This document shows positions 7,726 to 15,108 of a DNA stretch of 64,000 bases, in pieces. A program made the position numbers and the translations under genes. The notes beneath the pieces were generated by a model. It made no database searches and was not told the origin of the DNA. It was given only the letters and a program-made list of their open reading frames with translations. Source of the stretch: Streptosporangium brasiliense (GTDB lineage Bacteria; Actinomycetota; Actinomycetes; Streptosporangiales; Streptosporangiaceae); assembly GCF_030811595.1 (NCBI RefSeq), contig NZ_JAUSRB010000002.1, positions 4,960,001-5,024,000 of the forward strand, given 5' to 3'. Numbering within the stretch: position 1 is the first letter of the stretch; the number at the start of each line of letters is the position of its first letter.

Positions 7726-8559
7726 GTGGTGATCCGATCCGCGCTGTACGTCCCGGGTGACCAGCCCGACAAGCTCGCCAAGGCCCTCGGCCGGGGTTCC
7801 GACTCCCTGATCGTCGACCTGGAGGACGCCGTCCTGCCCGCGCACAAGGCCGCGGCCCGCACCGCCGTGGCCGGTTGGCTGCGCGGGCTGGGTCCCGGCG
7901 GCCCCGAGATCTACGTCCGGGTGAACCCGGGACAGGACGGCCACGAGGACCTGCGGGCGGTGGCCCTGCCGGGGGTGCGCGGCGTCTGCGTGGCGAAGAC
8001 CGAGTCGGCCGCCGAGGTGGCGGCCGTGGACGCCGTGCTGAGCGAGGCCGAGGCCGCCGAGGGCCTGCCCGCGGGCTCGATCGAGGTCTGCCCGCTGCTG
8101 GAGAGCGCCGGGGCGATCCTGGCTGCGCCGGAGATCGCCCGGGCGCCCCGTGTCTCCCGGCTGCAGATCGGCGAGGCCGACCTCCGCGCCGACCTCGGCG
8201 TCGAGACGGGCCCCGACGAGCGTGAGCTGCTCTGGGCCCGCTCCCAGGTCGTGCTGGCCTCGGCGGCGGCCCGGCTCGCCCCGCCCCTCGCCCCGATCAG
8301 CACCGACTTCCGTGACCTCGACGCCCTGCGCGCCTCCACCGTCGCCCTGAAACGCCTGGGCTTCCGCGGCCGCACCTGCATCCACCCCGCCCAGGTCGCC
8401 GTGGTCAACGAGGTCTTCACCCCCACCGAGGAGGAGCTGGTCCGGGCCCGCGACCTGATCGCCCGCTTCGAGGAGGCGGGCACCGGAGTCGTGACCGACG
8501 CCCAGGGCCGGATGGTCGACGAGGCGATCGTCCGCGCCGCCCGCCGGCTCCTATCCTGA
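7726..8559 (+). CDS. CitE-like beta-hydroxyacyl-CoA lyase (HpcH/HpaI superfamily)
   Basis: A 277-residue TIM-barrel lyase. Visible features are RSALYVPGDQPDKLAKAL at the N-terminus, DLEDAV with the first metal ligand region (about residue 31), RVNPG, and the second ligand region ICPLLE-like EVCPLLESAGA (about 122). The C-terminus has FRGRTCIHPAQVAVVNEVF. No alpha or gamma citrate-lyase subunits are near, so this is a stand-alone CitE-like protein; characterised relatives cleave malyl-, citramalyl- or 3-hydroxy-3-methylglutaryl-CoA. The start is GTG 7726 or GTG 7729, the latter fitting the -10 box better. Confidence 0.82.
   Translation: MVIRSALYVPGDQPDKLAKALGRGSDSLIVDLEDAVLPAHKAAARTAVAGWLRGLGPGGPEIYVRVNPGQDGHEDLRAVALPGVRGVCVAKTESAAEVAAVDAVLSEAEAAEGLPAGSIEVCPLLESAGAILAAPEIARAPRVSRLQIGEADLRADLGVETGPDERELLWARSQVVLASAAARLAPPLAPISTDFRDLDALRASTVALKRLGFRGRTCIHPAQVAVVNEVFTPTEEELVRARDLIARFEEAGTGVVTDAQGRMVDEAIVRAARRLLS
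8552..8557 (+). promoter_or_regulatory. -10 box TATCCT inside the end of the CitE-like gene
   Basis: TATCCT overlaps the last codons and stop of the lyase gene and ends 6 bases before ATG 8564, suggesting an internal leaderless start for the HIT gene. Confidence 0.45.
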
Positions 8560-8563
8560 TGTG

Positions 8564-8992
8564 ATGCCAGCCGGAGAATGCCTGTTCTGCGCCATCGGGA
8601 CGGGGGAGCAGCCGGGCCACGTCGTGCTCTCCGACGACGTGGCCGTGGCCTTCCTGGACACGCGACCGGTCTTCAAAGGCCATGTCCTCGTGGCGCCCAG
8701 GACCCACGTCGAGACCCTCACCGACCTGCCGGCCCCGCTGACCGGGCCGTTCTTCGGGCGGGTCCAGTCCGTCGCCGCCGCCGTCGAGCAGGGCCTGGAG
8801 GCGGGCGGCACGTTCGTCGCGATGAACAACCGGATCAGCCAGAGCGTCCCCCACCTCCACGTCCACGTCGTCCCCCGCAACCCCAAGGACGGCCTGCGCG
8901 GCTTCTTCTGGCCCCGCACCAGATACGACGAGCCCGCCGAGGCCGAGTCCTACGCCCTCCGCATCCGCAAGGCCCTCGGACCGGATCCCTGA
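8564..8992 (+). CDS. HIT-family hydrolase
   Basis: A 142-residue histidine-triad protein. The zinc/AMP-binding CLFCAIGTGE is at the N-terminus, KGHVLVAPRTHV in the middle, and the catalytic HLHVHVVPRN near residue 107. HIT proteins hydrolyse nucleoside phosphoramidates or dinucleotides; the exact substrate is unknown. ATG 8564 is preferred (GTG 8561 is the alternative) from the spacing to TATCCT. It directly follows the CitE-like gene, but its role there may be independent. Confidence 0.88.
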   Translation: MPAGECLFCAIGTGEQPGHVVLSDDVAVAFLDTRPVFKGHVLVAPRTHVETLTDLPAPLTGPFFGRVQSVAAAVEQGLEAGGTFVAMNNRISQSVPHLHVHVVPRNPKDGLRGFFWPRTRYDEPAEAESYALRIRKALGPDP

Positions 8993-9051
8993 GCCCAAGA
9001 GACGGCCAGGGGCGCCCGGCGTCACCGCGCTCCGGGGTGGACGGAGCGCCG

Positions 9052-10326
9052 TCACGCGGTCCGTTCCAGTACGGCGGCGCGCAGGCCCCGCCGCAGGAGG
9101 GCGGGCAGGCACAGGACGGTGCCCAGGGCGCCGATCCACACGGCGACCGACAGCCCGCCGAGTGCGGTGGCCCCGGCGGCGAGCAGGCTGCCGAGGGCCA
9201 TCGCGCCCCAGATCAGGAAACGGTGGACCGCGCCCACCCGGCCGAGCAGCTCGGCGGGCGTCTCGGTCTGCCGGAGGGTCAGCGACGTCGGGCTGAAGGC
9301 GCCCTCGCCCACGCAGTGCACGATGCTGCCGGCGACCAGCCCGGCCGCTCCGGCCGTACCGCCGACAGAGCCGAGGACCGGCATCGAGACGATCCCCAGG
9401 ACCGATACCAGGGCGGCGCCGAGGAGGGTGCGCGGGGTGCCGAACCGGCGGATCAGCCGGGCCGACAGCAGGTTGCCGATCGGGTAGCCGGCCGCGGCGG
9501 CCCCGATCACGACGCCGATCCACTGCGGGGTCAGGCCGAGCACGTTGCGGCAGTACAGCACCAGGCTGGTCTCGACCATGCTGAGGAACAGGACATAGGT
9601 GGTGCCGCACATCAGGAGCGGCTGCACCATCGGGTGGCCGAGCGCGAAACGGAGCCCGGTGGCGATGTCGCGGCGGAGCCAGCCGCGCTCCCGTACGGCG
9701 CTCGCGCGCGGCGGCTCCCGGTGCCGGATCAGCGCGAGTGAGGTGACCGAGACGGCGAAGCTGAGCACGTTGGCCGCGAGCGCGCCGACCAGGCCCAGCG
9801 CGTGGATCAACGGCCCGGCGGCCATCGGGCCCAGGGCCCTGGAGGCCGACTCCGACAGGGCCAGACGGGTGTTGCCCAGGTGCAGATCACGCGGATCGGG
9901 ATAGAGGCCGGGCAGGTAGGAGGTGTAGGCGACCTGGAAGAACACCACCGCGCAGCCGCTCACCAGTACCAGGCAGAACAGCAGGGGGAAGGTCAGCGCG
10001 TCGGTGGCGGCCAGCGCCCAGATCCCGCCGAAGGTGGCTACCTGCACGCCGTCGCAGACCAGCATGGTGACGCGGCGCGGCAGCCGGTCCACGATCGCCC
10101 CGGCGGGCAGGCCGAGCGGCAGGAAGGGCAGGAACAGCGCGAAGGGCAGCAACGCGGCCTGGGCGGGGGTGGCCTCCAGCACGGTGACCGCGAGCAGCGG
10201 CAGCGCCAGCGTCATGAACTGGTCACCGAAGAGGGACAGCGACTGGCCCGTCCAGAGCAGGCCGAAGTCGCGGCGCACGGTGGGCGCGCGGGTGACGGGA
10301 GGAGGGGTGGTGGTGCCGGTGGACAC
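9052..10326 (-). CDS. MFS transporter (12 TM, MFS_3-like exporter)
   Basis: A 424-residue protein with about 12 hydrophobic segments. GTG 10326 is chosen because GGAAGG lies 7 bases ahead on the minus strand; longer forms add a non-hydrophobic Arg/Gly-rich leader. RDFGLLWTGQSLSLFGDQFMTLALPLL at the N-terminus and the loop IVDRLPRRVTM are typical of the actinobacterial enterobactin-exporter-like MFS group, which contains many drug or siderophore effluxers. It stands alone, divergent from the LytS kinase. Substrate unknown. Confidence 0.82.
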   Translation of the reverse strand: MSTGTTTPPPVTRAPTVRRDFGLLWTGQSLSLFGDQFMTLALPLLAVTVLEATPAQAALLPFALFLPFLPLGLPAGAIVDRLPRRVTMLVCDGVQVATFGGIWALAATDALTFPLLFCLVLVSGCAVVFFQVAYTSYLPGLYPDPRDLHLGNTRLALSESASRALGPMAAGPLIHALGLVGALAANVLSFAVSVTSLALIRHREPPRASAVRERGWLRRDIATGLRFALGHPMVQPLLMCGTTYVLFLSMVETSLVLYCRNVLGLTPQWIGVVIGAAAAGYPIGNLLSARLIRRFGTPRTLLGAALVSVLGIVSMPVLGSVGGTAGAAGLVAGSIVHCVGEGAFSPTSLTLRQTETPAELLGRVGAVHRFLIWGAMALGSLLAAGATALGGLSVAVWIGALGTVLCLPALLRRGLRAAVLERTA

Positions 10327-10681
10327 GGGACAGCCTTCCGGATTGGAGGATCGAGACGGGCCCCAGAGACGGGTGGGCTCCCAAAGGATGCCGACCTGCT
10401 CCGGGGCGCGGCTGGCGGGAAGCGGACCCGGATGTCCGCTCCGTAACGACGTCCGATCTCCGCCACCGCACGGCGGACCGGCCCGGCCGACCACGCATTT
10501 AATGATCTACAACGTAAAGGTGTTGGGCCGGTCAACGGTCACCCCTGGGACGGTGGAGCCCGGTCATGACGGGGATCGGGCCACGGAGGGCGCGGGCCGT
10601 ACCGCCCCCGTGCGCGATCCTCGGCGCCGGGCAGGCCGCCGGAGGAGGCGCTCACGAACCTGGGCGGATAGGGTCCGGGAC
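10327..10681. other. 355-bp divergent promoter region
   Basis: It lies between the MFS gene and the LytS-type kinase gene. An AT-rich patch at about 10498-10522 (ATTTAATGATCTACAACGTA) stands out in the GC-rich surroundings and is the likely promoter/operator of the MFS gene. No gene is supported here. Confidence 0.45.
10669..10674 (+). promoter_or_regulatory. -10 box TAGGGT for the LytS-type kinase
   Basis: TAGGGT ends 7 bases before GTG 10682. No ribosome site is present, so the mRNA is probably leaderless. Confidence 0.5.
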
Positions 10682-11878
10682 GTGGAACCCGTCGTCGCCG
10701 TGCTGTTGATCGCCACTCTGGTCGGTGTCCCGGCCCTGGTGCTGTGGCGGGTCCTGCGTGGCCGGCGGGAGCTGGGCAGCAGCCCGGCCGAGCGGGCCAC
10801 GTTCGAGACCCTGCACACCGCCTCGCTGGCCGCGCCGCCGCTGCGGGCGGGGCTAACCGAGGCGGGCACCCAGAAGGCGTCCCGGCACCTGCGCGAGCTG
10901 CTCGGCTCCCCGGCGCTGGCGATCACCGACGGCGAGCGGCTGCTGGTCTACGACGGTGAGGGCGACCACCATGCCAGGGAGGCGTTCACGCATGCCGCCA
11001 AGACCCTCGCCGGCGGCCGGACCCAGGTGCTCGGCCCGGAGGTCGTCTCGTGCGAGATCCCCGAGTGCCCGATCAGGTTCGCGGTCGTGGTGCCGCTCAC
11101 CACCGACGGCCGGGTGGTCGGCTCGCTGGCCGCCTACGGCGGGCACGCCTCGGCGGGCCTGGTCCGGGCCACCCACGAGGTGGCGAGCTGGGTGGACTCC
11201 CAGCTGGAGCTGGCCGAGCTCGACCGGTCCAGGACACGGCTGATGGAGGCCGAGGTCCGGGCGCTGCGCGCGCAGATCTCCCCGCATTTCATCTACAACT
11301 CGCTGACGACCATAGCGAGCTTCGTCCGATCCGACCCCGACCGCTCCCGCGAGCTCCTGCTGGACTTCGCCGACTTCACCCGCTACTCCTTCCGGCGGCA
11401 CGGCGAGTTCACCACGCTGGCCGAGGAGCTGCGCTCCATCGACCGCTACCTCACCCTGGAACGGGCCCGCTTCGGCGACCAGCTCCAGGTCACGCTGCGG
11501 ATCGCTCCGGAGGTGCTACCGGTCGCGGTGCCGTTCCTGTGCCTGCAGCCGCTGGTGGAGAACGCCGTCCGGCACGGCCTGGAGAACAAGTCCGGCGCCG
11601 GCCGGATCTCGATCATCGCCGAGGACGCGGGCGCCGAGTGCCGGATCAGCGTGGAGGACGACGGTGTCGGCATGGAGCCGGACCGCCTGCGCCGCATCCT
11701 GGCCGGTGACGCCGACGAGCGCTCCGGTGCCGGGGGAGTGGGCCTGGCCAACGTGGACGAGCGGCTGCGTCAGGTCTACGGCGACGAGTACGGCCTGGTG
11801 GCCGAGACGGGCAAGGGCGCCGGCACCAGGGTCAGCGTCCGCCTGCCGAAGTACCACCCCGGCGTGTCCGCCCACTGA
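10682..11878 (+). CDS. LytS-type sensor histidine kinase
   Basis: A 398-residue kinase. GTG 10682 gives one N-terminal transmembrane helix (about 4-24) followed by a GAF-like sensor region (about 60-175). The His_kinase domain has LRAQISPHFIYNSLTTIASF (about 195-214, phosphoacceptor His in SPHF) and the C-terminal HATPase has LVENAVRHGLENKSG and EDDGVGM, then GGVGLANVDERL. It pairs with the LytTR regulator 181 bases downstream. In LytS/YehU-type systems the neighbouring transporter often defines the signal (for example pyruvate for BtsSR); here a symporter pair follows, so a small carboxylate signal is a reasonable guess. Confidence 0.88.
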   Translation: MEPVVAVLLIATLVGVPALVLWRVLRGRRELGSSPAERATFETLHTASLAAPPLRAGLTEAGTQKASRHLRELLGSPALAITDGERLLVYDGEGDHHAREAFTHAAKTLAGGRTQVLGPEVVSCEIPECPIRFAVVVPLTTDGRVVGSLAAYGGHASAGLVRATHEVASWVDSQLELAELDRSRTRLMEAEVRALRAQISPHFIYNSLTTIASFVRSDPDRSRELLLDFADFTRYSFRRHGEFTTLAEELRSIDRYLTLERARFGDQLQVTLRIAPEVLPVAVPFLCLQPLVENAVRHGLENKSGAGRISIIAEDAGAECRISVEDDGVGMEPDRLRRILAGDADERSGAGGVGLANVDERLRQVYGDEYGLVAETGKGAGTRVSVRLPKYHPGVSAH

Positions 11879-11993
11879 CGCGCCGCACGCGACCGGCCCC
11901 CGCTCCGGCCCCGTCGCCGATCTCATCCCCGTCGCCGGTCCCGTCACCGGCCCCGTTGCCGTTCTCGTCTCGACGCTGATCCCGTCGCCACTG

Positions 11994-12059
11994 TTGACAC
12001 GTGATGTCTGATTCATCACCCTCTAGGGATTCCCACGTGAGCGATCTGGAGGAGTGACC
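11994..12059 (+). promoter_or_regulatory. Possible promoter/control region of the LytTR operon
   Basis: TTGACA at 11994-11999 is followed by an AT-richer stretch with TGATG-N7-CATCA (12002-12018) and CTAGGGAT (12023-12030). The ribosome site is GGAGGAG at about 12048. The -35/-10 spacing is not standard, so only the presence of a control region is claimed. Confidence 0.35.
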
Positions 12060-12821
12060 GTGACCGGCCTGCGTGTCCTGGCGGTGGACGACGAGCTCCC
12101 CGCCCTGGAGGACCTGGCCTACCTGCTGCGCGACGACCCCCGCATCGGGGAGGTCTCCCTCGCCAGGGACGGGGCCGCCGCGCTGCGGGTCCTGGACCGG
12201 GCGATCGCCGACGGGAAGCCGATCGACGCCGTCTTCCTCGACATCCGCATGCGCGGCCTGGACGGGGTGGTGCTCGGCAGGCTGCTGTCGCAGTTCGCCA
12301 ACCCGCCCCGGGTGGTGTTCGTGACGGCCTACGAGGAGCACGCGGTGGACGCCTTCGAGATCAAGGCGGAGGACTACCTGCTCAAACCGGTCCGGCCGGA
12401 GCGGCTGGCCGAGGCCATCCGGCGGGTGTGCGTCTCGGCCGAGCTGCCCGACAGTGACACCGCCGGCCGTACCGACCCCGGCACCATCCCGGTGGAGCTG
12501 GGCGGCGTCACCCGGTTCGTGGCCGGCACCGAGGTCCGCTACGTCGAGGCGCAGGGCGACTACGCGCGCCTGCACACCGCCGGGGGCAGCCATCTGGTCC
12601 GCATCTCGCTGGCCACGCTGGAGGAGCGCTGGTCCTCGGCCGGGTTCGTCCGGGTGCACCGCAGCCATCTGGTCGCGGTCAAGCACATCGACGAGCTGCA
12701 CATCGACTCGGGCCGCTGCGTGGTCCGCATCGGCGAGACCGAGATCCCGGTCAGCCGCCGCCACACCCGCGAGCTGCGCGACCTGCTGGTCCGCCGGGCG
12801 CGCAAGGGGCGGTCCGAATGA
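12060..12821 (+). CDS. LytTR-type response regulator
   Basis: A 253-residue regulator. The receiver domain (1-120) has the acidic pair VDDE, phosphoacceptor in AVFLDIRMRGLDG (about residue 58) and Lys in LLKPVRPERL. The LytTR DNA-binding domain (about 145-250) contains VRYVEAQGDYARLHTAGG and FVRVHRSHLVAVKHID. GTG 12060 follows GGAGGAG with 5-base spacing. It is the partner of the upstream LytS-type kinase and probably controls the two membrane genes that follow with overlapping ATGA and GTGA junctions. Confidence 0.9.
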   Translation: MTGLRVLAVDDELPALEDLAYLLRDDPRIGEVSLARDGAAALRVLDRAIADGKPIDAVFLDIRMRGLDGVVLGRLLSQFANPPRVVFVTAYEEHAVDAFEIKAEDYLLKPVRPERLAEAIRRVCVSAELPDSDTAGRTDPGTIPVELGGVTRFVAGTEVRYVEAQGDYARLHTAGGSHLVRISLATLEERWSSAGFVRVHRSHLVAVKHIDELHIDSGRCVVRIGETEIPVSRRHTRELRDLLVRRARKGRSE

Positions 12822-13393
12822 GCCGGGAGGGCGGGGAGCCGGAGCCCCGCGAGGAGGCGGAGCCCCGGCGGCGGATGGCCGACCGGCTCGCCCGCGCGGT
12901 GGAGCGGCCGCGCAGGGACGCCGACCGGCCGGACCGGCCGCGCAGGGACGCCGACCGGCCGGACCGGCCGCGCAGGGAGGTGGAGCGCCTCGCCCGCGCG
13001 CTGGAGCGGCCCCGCAGGGAGACCGACCGGCCGCGCCGCGAGGTCGTGACCAGCCCCCGCACCACGGCCGCCCGCCATCCCCGCTATCCGGTGACCCGCG
13101 AGATCGACGAGCAGACCCGGCTGGGCGAGGTCTACATGCGCTCGCTGATCCGCACCCAGTTCCGGCTGGCCCTGTTCGTCTGCACGGTGCTGGGCTGCGT
13201 GGTCGGCGGCCTGCCGATGCTGTTCCTGCTGGTGCCGGAGCTGCGCGAGGTCCAGCTGCTGGGGATCCCCCTGCCGTGGGCGGTGCTGGCCGGCCTGATC
13301 TATCCGGCGTTCGTGATCGGCGCCTGGCTCTACGTACGGCAGGCCGAACGGAACGAGCGCCACTTCGCGGAACTGGTGGAACGGGCCCGGTGA
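12818..13393 (+). CDS. DUF485-like small membrane partner of sodium:solute symporter
   Basis: A 191-residue protein starting at the ATG overlapping the previous stop. Residues 1-95 are very Arg/Pro/Asp-rich with a 10-residue repeat (DADRPDRPRR). Residues about 105-190 hold two transmembrane helices (FRLALFVCTVLGCVVGG and PWAVLAGLIYPAFVIGAWLY) and a charged end, the arrangement of DUF485-type proteins encoded before ActP-like symporters. Its stop overlaps the symporter start (GTGA). The same gene pair occurs again at 36.7-38.6 kb. The charged N-terminal extension is unusual. Confidence 0.7.
   Translation: MSREGGEPEPREEAEPRRRMADRLARAVERPRRDADRPDRPRRDADRPDRPRREVERLARALERPRRETDRPRREVVTSPRTTAARHPRYPVTREIDEQTRLGEVYMRSLIRTQFRLALFVCTVLGCVVGGLPMLFLLVPELREVQLLGIPLPWAVLAGLIYPAFVIGAWLYVRQAERNERHFAELVERAR
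12905..12975 (+). repeat. 30-bp in-frame tandem repeats
   Basis: The unit beginning CGGCCGCGCAGGGACG is present at 12905 and 12935, with a third partial copy at 12965. It codes for the Arg/Asp/Pro repeat of the membrane partner protein. Confidence 0.85.
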
Positions 13394-14892
13394 ACACCGC
13401 CTACGGTGTGACCGCGGTCGTGCTGGTGGTGCTGGCGGCGGTGCTGATCGGGGCGTTCGGCATCCGGCTGTCGCGCACCACCTCGGACTTCTACGTCGCC
13501 TCCCGCACGGTCTCCCCGCTGTGGAACGCCTCCGCCATCGGCGGGGAGTATCTGTCGGCGGCGAGTTTCCTGGGCATCGCCGGGCTGATCCTGGCCTACG
13601 GCGCCGACATGCTCTGGCTGCCGGTCGGCTGGACCGGCGGCTATCTGGTGCTGCTCGTCCTGGTCTCCGCGCCGCTGCGCCGCTCGGGCGCCTACACGCT
13701 GCCCGACTTCGCCGAGGCGCGGCTGGAGTCGATGGCCGTGCGCCGCCTGGCCGGGGTGCTGGTCGTGTTGATCGGCTGGCTGTATCTGATGCCGCAGTTC
13801 CAGAGCGCCGGCCTGGTGCTGGGGGCCATCACCGGTGCCCCGGAGTGGGCCGGGGGGCTGCTGGTGGCGGTCGTGGTCGCGGTGAACGTGATGTCGGGCG
13901 GCATGCGGTCGATCACGTTCGTGCAGGCCTTCCAGTACTGGCTCAAGCTCACCGCGCTGGCGGTGCCGCTGGTGTTCCTGCTGCTGGCCTGGCGGTCGGG
14001 CGGCGCGCCCGGGCTGAGCGCGCAGGACGCGGCGACCTGGGCGCTGCCGCTGTCCAGCGGCAAGGAGTACGGCCTCTACTCGACCTACTCGCTGATCCTG
14101 GCGACGTTCCTGGGCACCATGGGGCTGCCGCACGTGCTGGTCCGCTTCTACACCAACCCCGAGGGGCGGGCCGCGCGCCGTACGACGTTGGTGGTGCTGT
14201 CGCTGCTCGGCGCCTTCTACCTGCTGCCCGCCGTCTACGGCGCGCTGGGGCGCATCTACGTCCCGGAGCTGCGGGGCAGTGACATGGTGGTGCTGACGCT
14301 GCCCGGGCGGCTGGTCGGGGGAGTGGCGGGCGACCTGCTGACCGCGCTGGTGACGGCGGGGGCGTTCGCGGCGTTCCTGTCCACCTCCTCCGGACTGACG
14401 GTCTCGGTCGCGGGCGTCATCGGACAGGACATCTTCAAGAGCGGCGGGGTGCGCTCGTTCCGGGTGGCGGCCCTGCTGGCCGTGGCCGTGCCGCTCGCCC
14501 TGGCCGCCTCGGCCCGGTCGCTGCCGGTCGCCGACGTGGTCGGGCTGGCGTTCGCGGTGGCCGCCTCCTCCTTCTGCCCGCTGCTGGTGCTGGGCATCTG
14601 GTGGCGGCGGCTGACCTCGACCGGGGCGGTGGCCGGGCTGCTCGCCGGCGGGGGACTGGCCTGCGGCGCGGTCCTGACGACCATCGTCGGGGGGCCGTAC
14701 ACCGGCCTGGCCGGGGCCCTGCTGGCCCAGCCCGCCGCCTGGTCGGTGCCGGTCGCCTTCGCCGTCATGGTCGTGGTCTCGCTGCTGACCCCCTCCCGCA
14801 TCCCGGCCGGTGTGGCCCGCACCATGGTCCGCCTGCACACCCCTGAGACCCTCGACCTGGACAGGGGTGACTGGCGGCCCAGATCCTCTTGA
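13390..14892 (+). CDS. Sodium:solute symporter (acetate/pyruvate-type, SSS family)
   Basis: A 500-residue protein with about 13 transmembrane helices. GTG 13390 overlaps the stop of the small partner. SSS signatures include NASAIGGEYLSAASFLGIAG (about 40-59) with the sodium-site region, SGGMRSITFVQAFQYW and GTMGLPHVLVRFYTNP (ActP-like). By family it takes up a monocarboxylate such as acetate or pyruvate with sodium. Position directly behind LytS/LytTR genes suggests it is their target and its substrate their signal. Confidence 0.87.
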   Translation: MNTAYGVTAVVLVVLAAVLIGAFGIRLSRTTSDFYVASRTVSPLWNASAIGGEYLSAASFLGIAGLILAYGADMLWLPVGWTGGYLVLLVLVSAPLRRSGAYTLPDFAEARLESMAVRRLAGVLVVLIGWLYLMPQFQSAGLVLGAITGAPEWAGGLLVAVVVAVNVMSGGMRSITFVQAFQYWLKLTALAVPLVFLLLAWRSGGAPGLSAQDAATWALPLSSGKEYGLYSTYSLILATFLGTMGLPHVLVRFYTNPEGRAARRTTLVVLSLLGAFYLLPAVYGALGRIYVPELRGSDMVVLTLPGRLVGGVAGDLLTALVTAGAFAAFLSTSSGLTVSVAGVIGQDIFKSGGVRSFRVAALLAVAVPLALAASARSLPVADVVGLAFAVAASSFCPLLVLGIWWRRLTSTGAVAGLLAGGGLACGAVLTTIVGGPYTGLAGALLAQPAAWSVPVAFAVMVVVSLLTPSRIPAGVARTMVRLHTPETLDLDRGDWRPRSS

Positions 14893-14930
14893 CGTGATCC
14901 CATTACATGTGTCGGAATGTCCTGTAATCA
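14889..14930 (+). promoter_or_regulatory. Candidate promoter of the YcaO/RiPP locus
   Basis: TTGACG (14889-14894) overlaps the symporter stop codon. It is followed by an AT-richer stretch with ATTACA at 14902-14907 and TGTAAT at 14923-14928, an inverted repeat with 15 bases between. The -10 box is unclear. Confidence 0.4.
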
Positions 14931-14965
14931 AGGGCGTCTCCGTTACTGACGTGAAGGGGTGTGCG

Positions 14966-15106
14966 GTGGGCAACAGCAACTCCAACGGCCAGTCGCTTCT
15001 CCGGCCGGACGGCTTCCAGCTGGAGGACGGCTTCTCGTTCACCCTCGCCGAGCTGCTGCTCCTCGACCAGTTCTTCACCGTGCGGTCCGCGCCGGGCGTG
15101 TTCTGA
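14966..15106 (+). CDS. Candidate RiPP precursor peptide for the YcaO enzyme
   Basis: A 46-residue peptide immediately before the YcaO gene (2 bases between). GTG 14966 is preferred because AAGGGG lies 6 bases ahead; GTG 14951 would give 51 residues. The sequence starts MGNSNSNGQ, has an acidic middle (LEDGFSFTLAEL), a Leu run and ends DQFFTVRSAPGVF. This leader-then-short-tail layout, the size and the position are typical of ribosomally made precursor peptides. It has no Cys; Thr and Ser in the tail are possible targets. No homologue is recognised, so function rests on context. Confidence 0.55.
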   Translation: MGNSNSNGQSLLRPDGFQLEDGFSFTLAELLLLDQFFTVRSAPGVF

Positions 15107-15108
15107 CA

